45,908 nt of DNA from an uncultured Allobosea sp. (lineage in GTDB: Bacteria; Pseudomonadota; Alphaproteobacteria; Rhizobiales; Beijerinckiaceae). Below, piece after piece: positions 45,674-45,908 of the stretch. The stretch lies in contig NZ_CAMFKW010000010.1 of the NCBI RefSeq assembly GCF_945957345.1, forward strand, positions 73,231 through 119,138. Direction: 5' to 3'. The position numbers and the translations under genes were made by a program. Positions within the stretch are counted from its first letter, which is position 1; every line of letters begins with the position of its first letter. The notes beneath the pieces were generated by a model, which made no database searches, had not been told where the DNA came from, and saw only the letters and a program-made list of their open reading frames with translations.

Positions 45674-45908
45674 ATGAAGATCGTGATGGTTGGGTCGGGC
45701 TATGTCGGCCTGGTCTCGGGCGCCTGCTTTGCGGATTTCGGGCATGAGGTGGTCTGCGTCGACAAGGTCGAGGCCAAGGTCGCGGCGCTGAAGCGCGGCG
45801 AGATCCCGATCTTCGAGCCCGGGCTGTCGGAGCTGGTGCGGACGAATGCGGCAGCGGGGCGCCTGTCCTTCACCACCGATCTCGCCGGGCCGGTGGCGCA
45901 GGCCGATG
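45674..45908 (+). CDS. UDP-glucose 6-dehydrogenase, N-terminal part (cut by window end)
   Basis: The first 78 codons of a UDP-glucose/GDP-mannose dehydrogenase. The NAD motif [20 protein letters not shown] is followed by [10 protein letters not shown] and [13 protein letters not shown], which are diagnostic for UDP-glucose dehydrogenase (Ugd/RkpK). It makes UDP-glucuronate for exopolysaccharide or lipid modification. GAGG precedes the ATG. The gene continues beyond the window. Confidence 0.94.
   Translation, partial: MKIVMVGSGYVGLVSGACFADFGHEVVCVDKVEAKVAALKRGEIPIFEPGLSELVRTNAAAGRLSFTTDLAGPVAQAD

Overview
The window is GC-rich, densely coding DNA from an alphaproteobacterium. It most resembles Hyphomicrobiales, and a Bosea- or Methylobacterium-like organism is my best guess, made from gene content and codon use rather than a marker gene. 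Support comes from a PmtA-type phospholipid N-methyltransferase, a DUF1127 microprotein, soxBDAG, several ABC importers and REP-like palindromic repeats. No IS element, prophage, CRISPR array or rRNA is visible. One tRNA is present. No clear frameshifted gene was found, and only the last gene is cut by the window edge.

Layout. 1-2.1 kb: housekeeping genes (mnmA, a PmtA-like methyltransferase, a CAU-anticodon tRNA). 2.2-8.7 kb: a leftward operon with an IMPase-family phosphatase and an FbpABC/AfuABC-like importer, followed by a secreted histidine phosphatase and divided from a DeoR/GlpR-type repressor; I read it as uptake and dephosphorylation of a phosphorylated solute. 8.8-10.0 kb: a PAP2-family membrane protein and a DUF1127 protein. 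10.1-18.4 kb: sarcosine catabolism, with a GlxA/SouR-type regulator, soxBDAG, purU and a LysR regulator.

18.8-39.5 kb is the most unusual part. An omega-amidase-like nitrilase, an RraA-like protein, a PotDABC-like importer, a hydantoinase/oxoprolinase pair (HyuA/HyuB) and an Ldh2-family dehydrogenase run in one direction. A second operon follows under a promoter whose -10 lies in a GntR-type palindrome: a RidA-like protein, a DAO-family oxidase, an SDR and a Dpp-like importer. A gamma-glutamyltransferase-family hydrolase converges on it, and an ATC-hydrolase family gene diverges from that. By eye, three of these proteins (RraA-like, RidA-like, GGT-like) have lost the arginine that contacts a substrate carboxylate in their namesake families. 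I infer a catabolic system for a cyclic amide, hydantoin or amide-bearing compound, not the glutathione or standard amino-acid route that automatic names would suggest.

39.5-45.9 kb: a cytoplasmic HtrA-like protease behind a heat-shock-like promoter, a monooxygenase-fold protein, a GNAT acetyltransferase, a TetR regulator divergent from an N-carbamoylsarcosine-amidase-like hydrolase, a possible 29-residue membrane peptide, phosphoglucomutase, and the start of UDP-glucose 6-dehydrogenase. The carbamoyl amidase, HyuA/HyuB, soxBDAG and purU could together form an N-methylhydantoin to sarcosine to glycine route; this is a hypothesis from gene content only.
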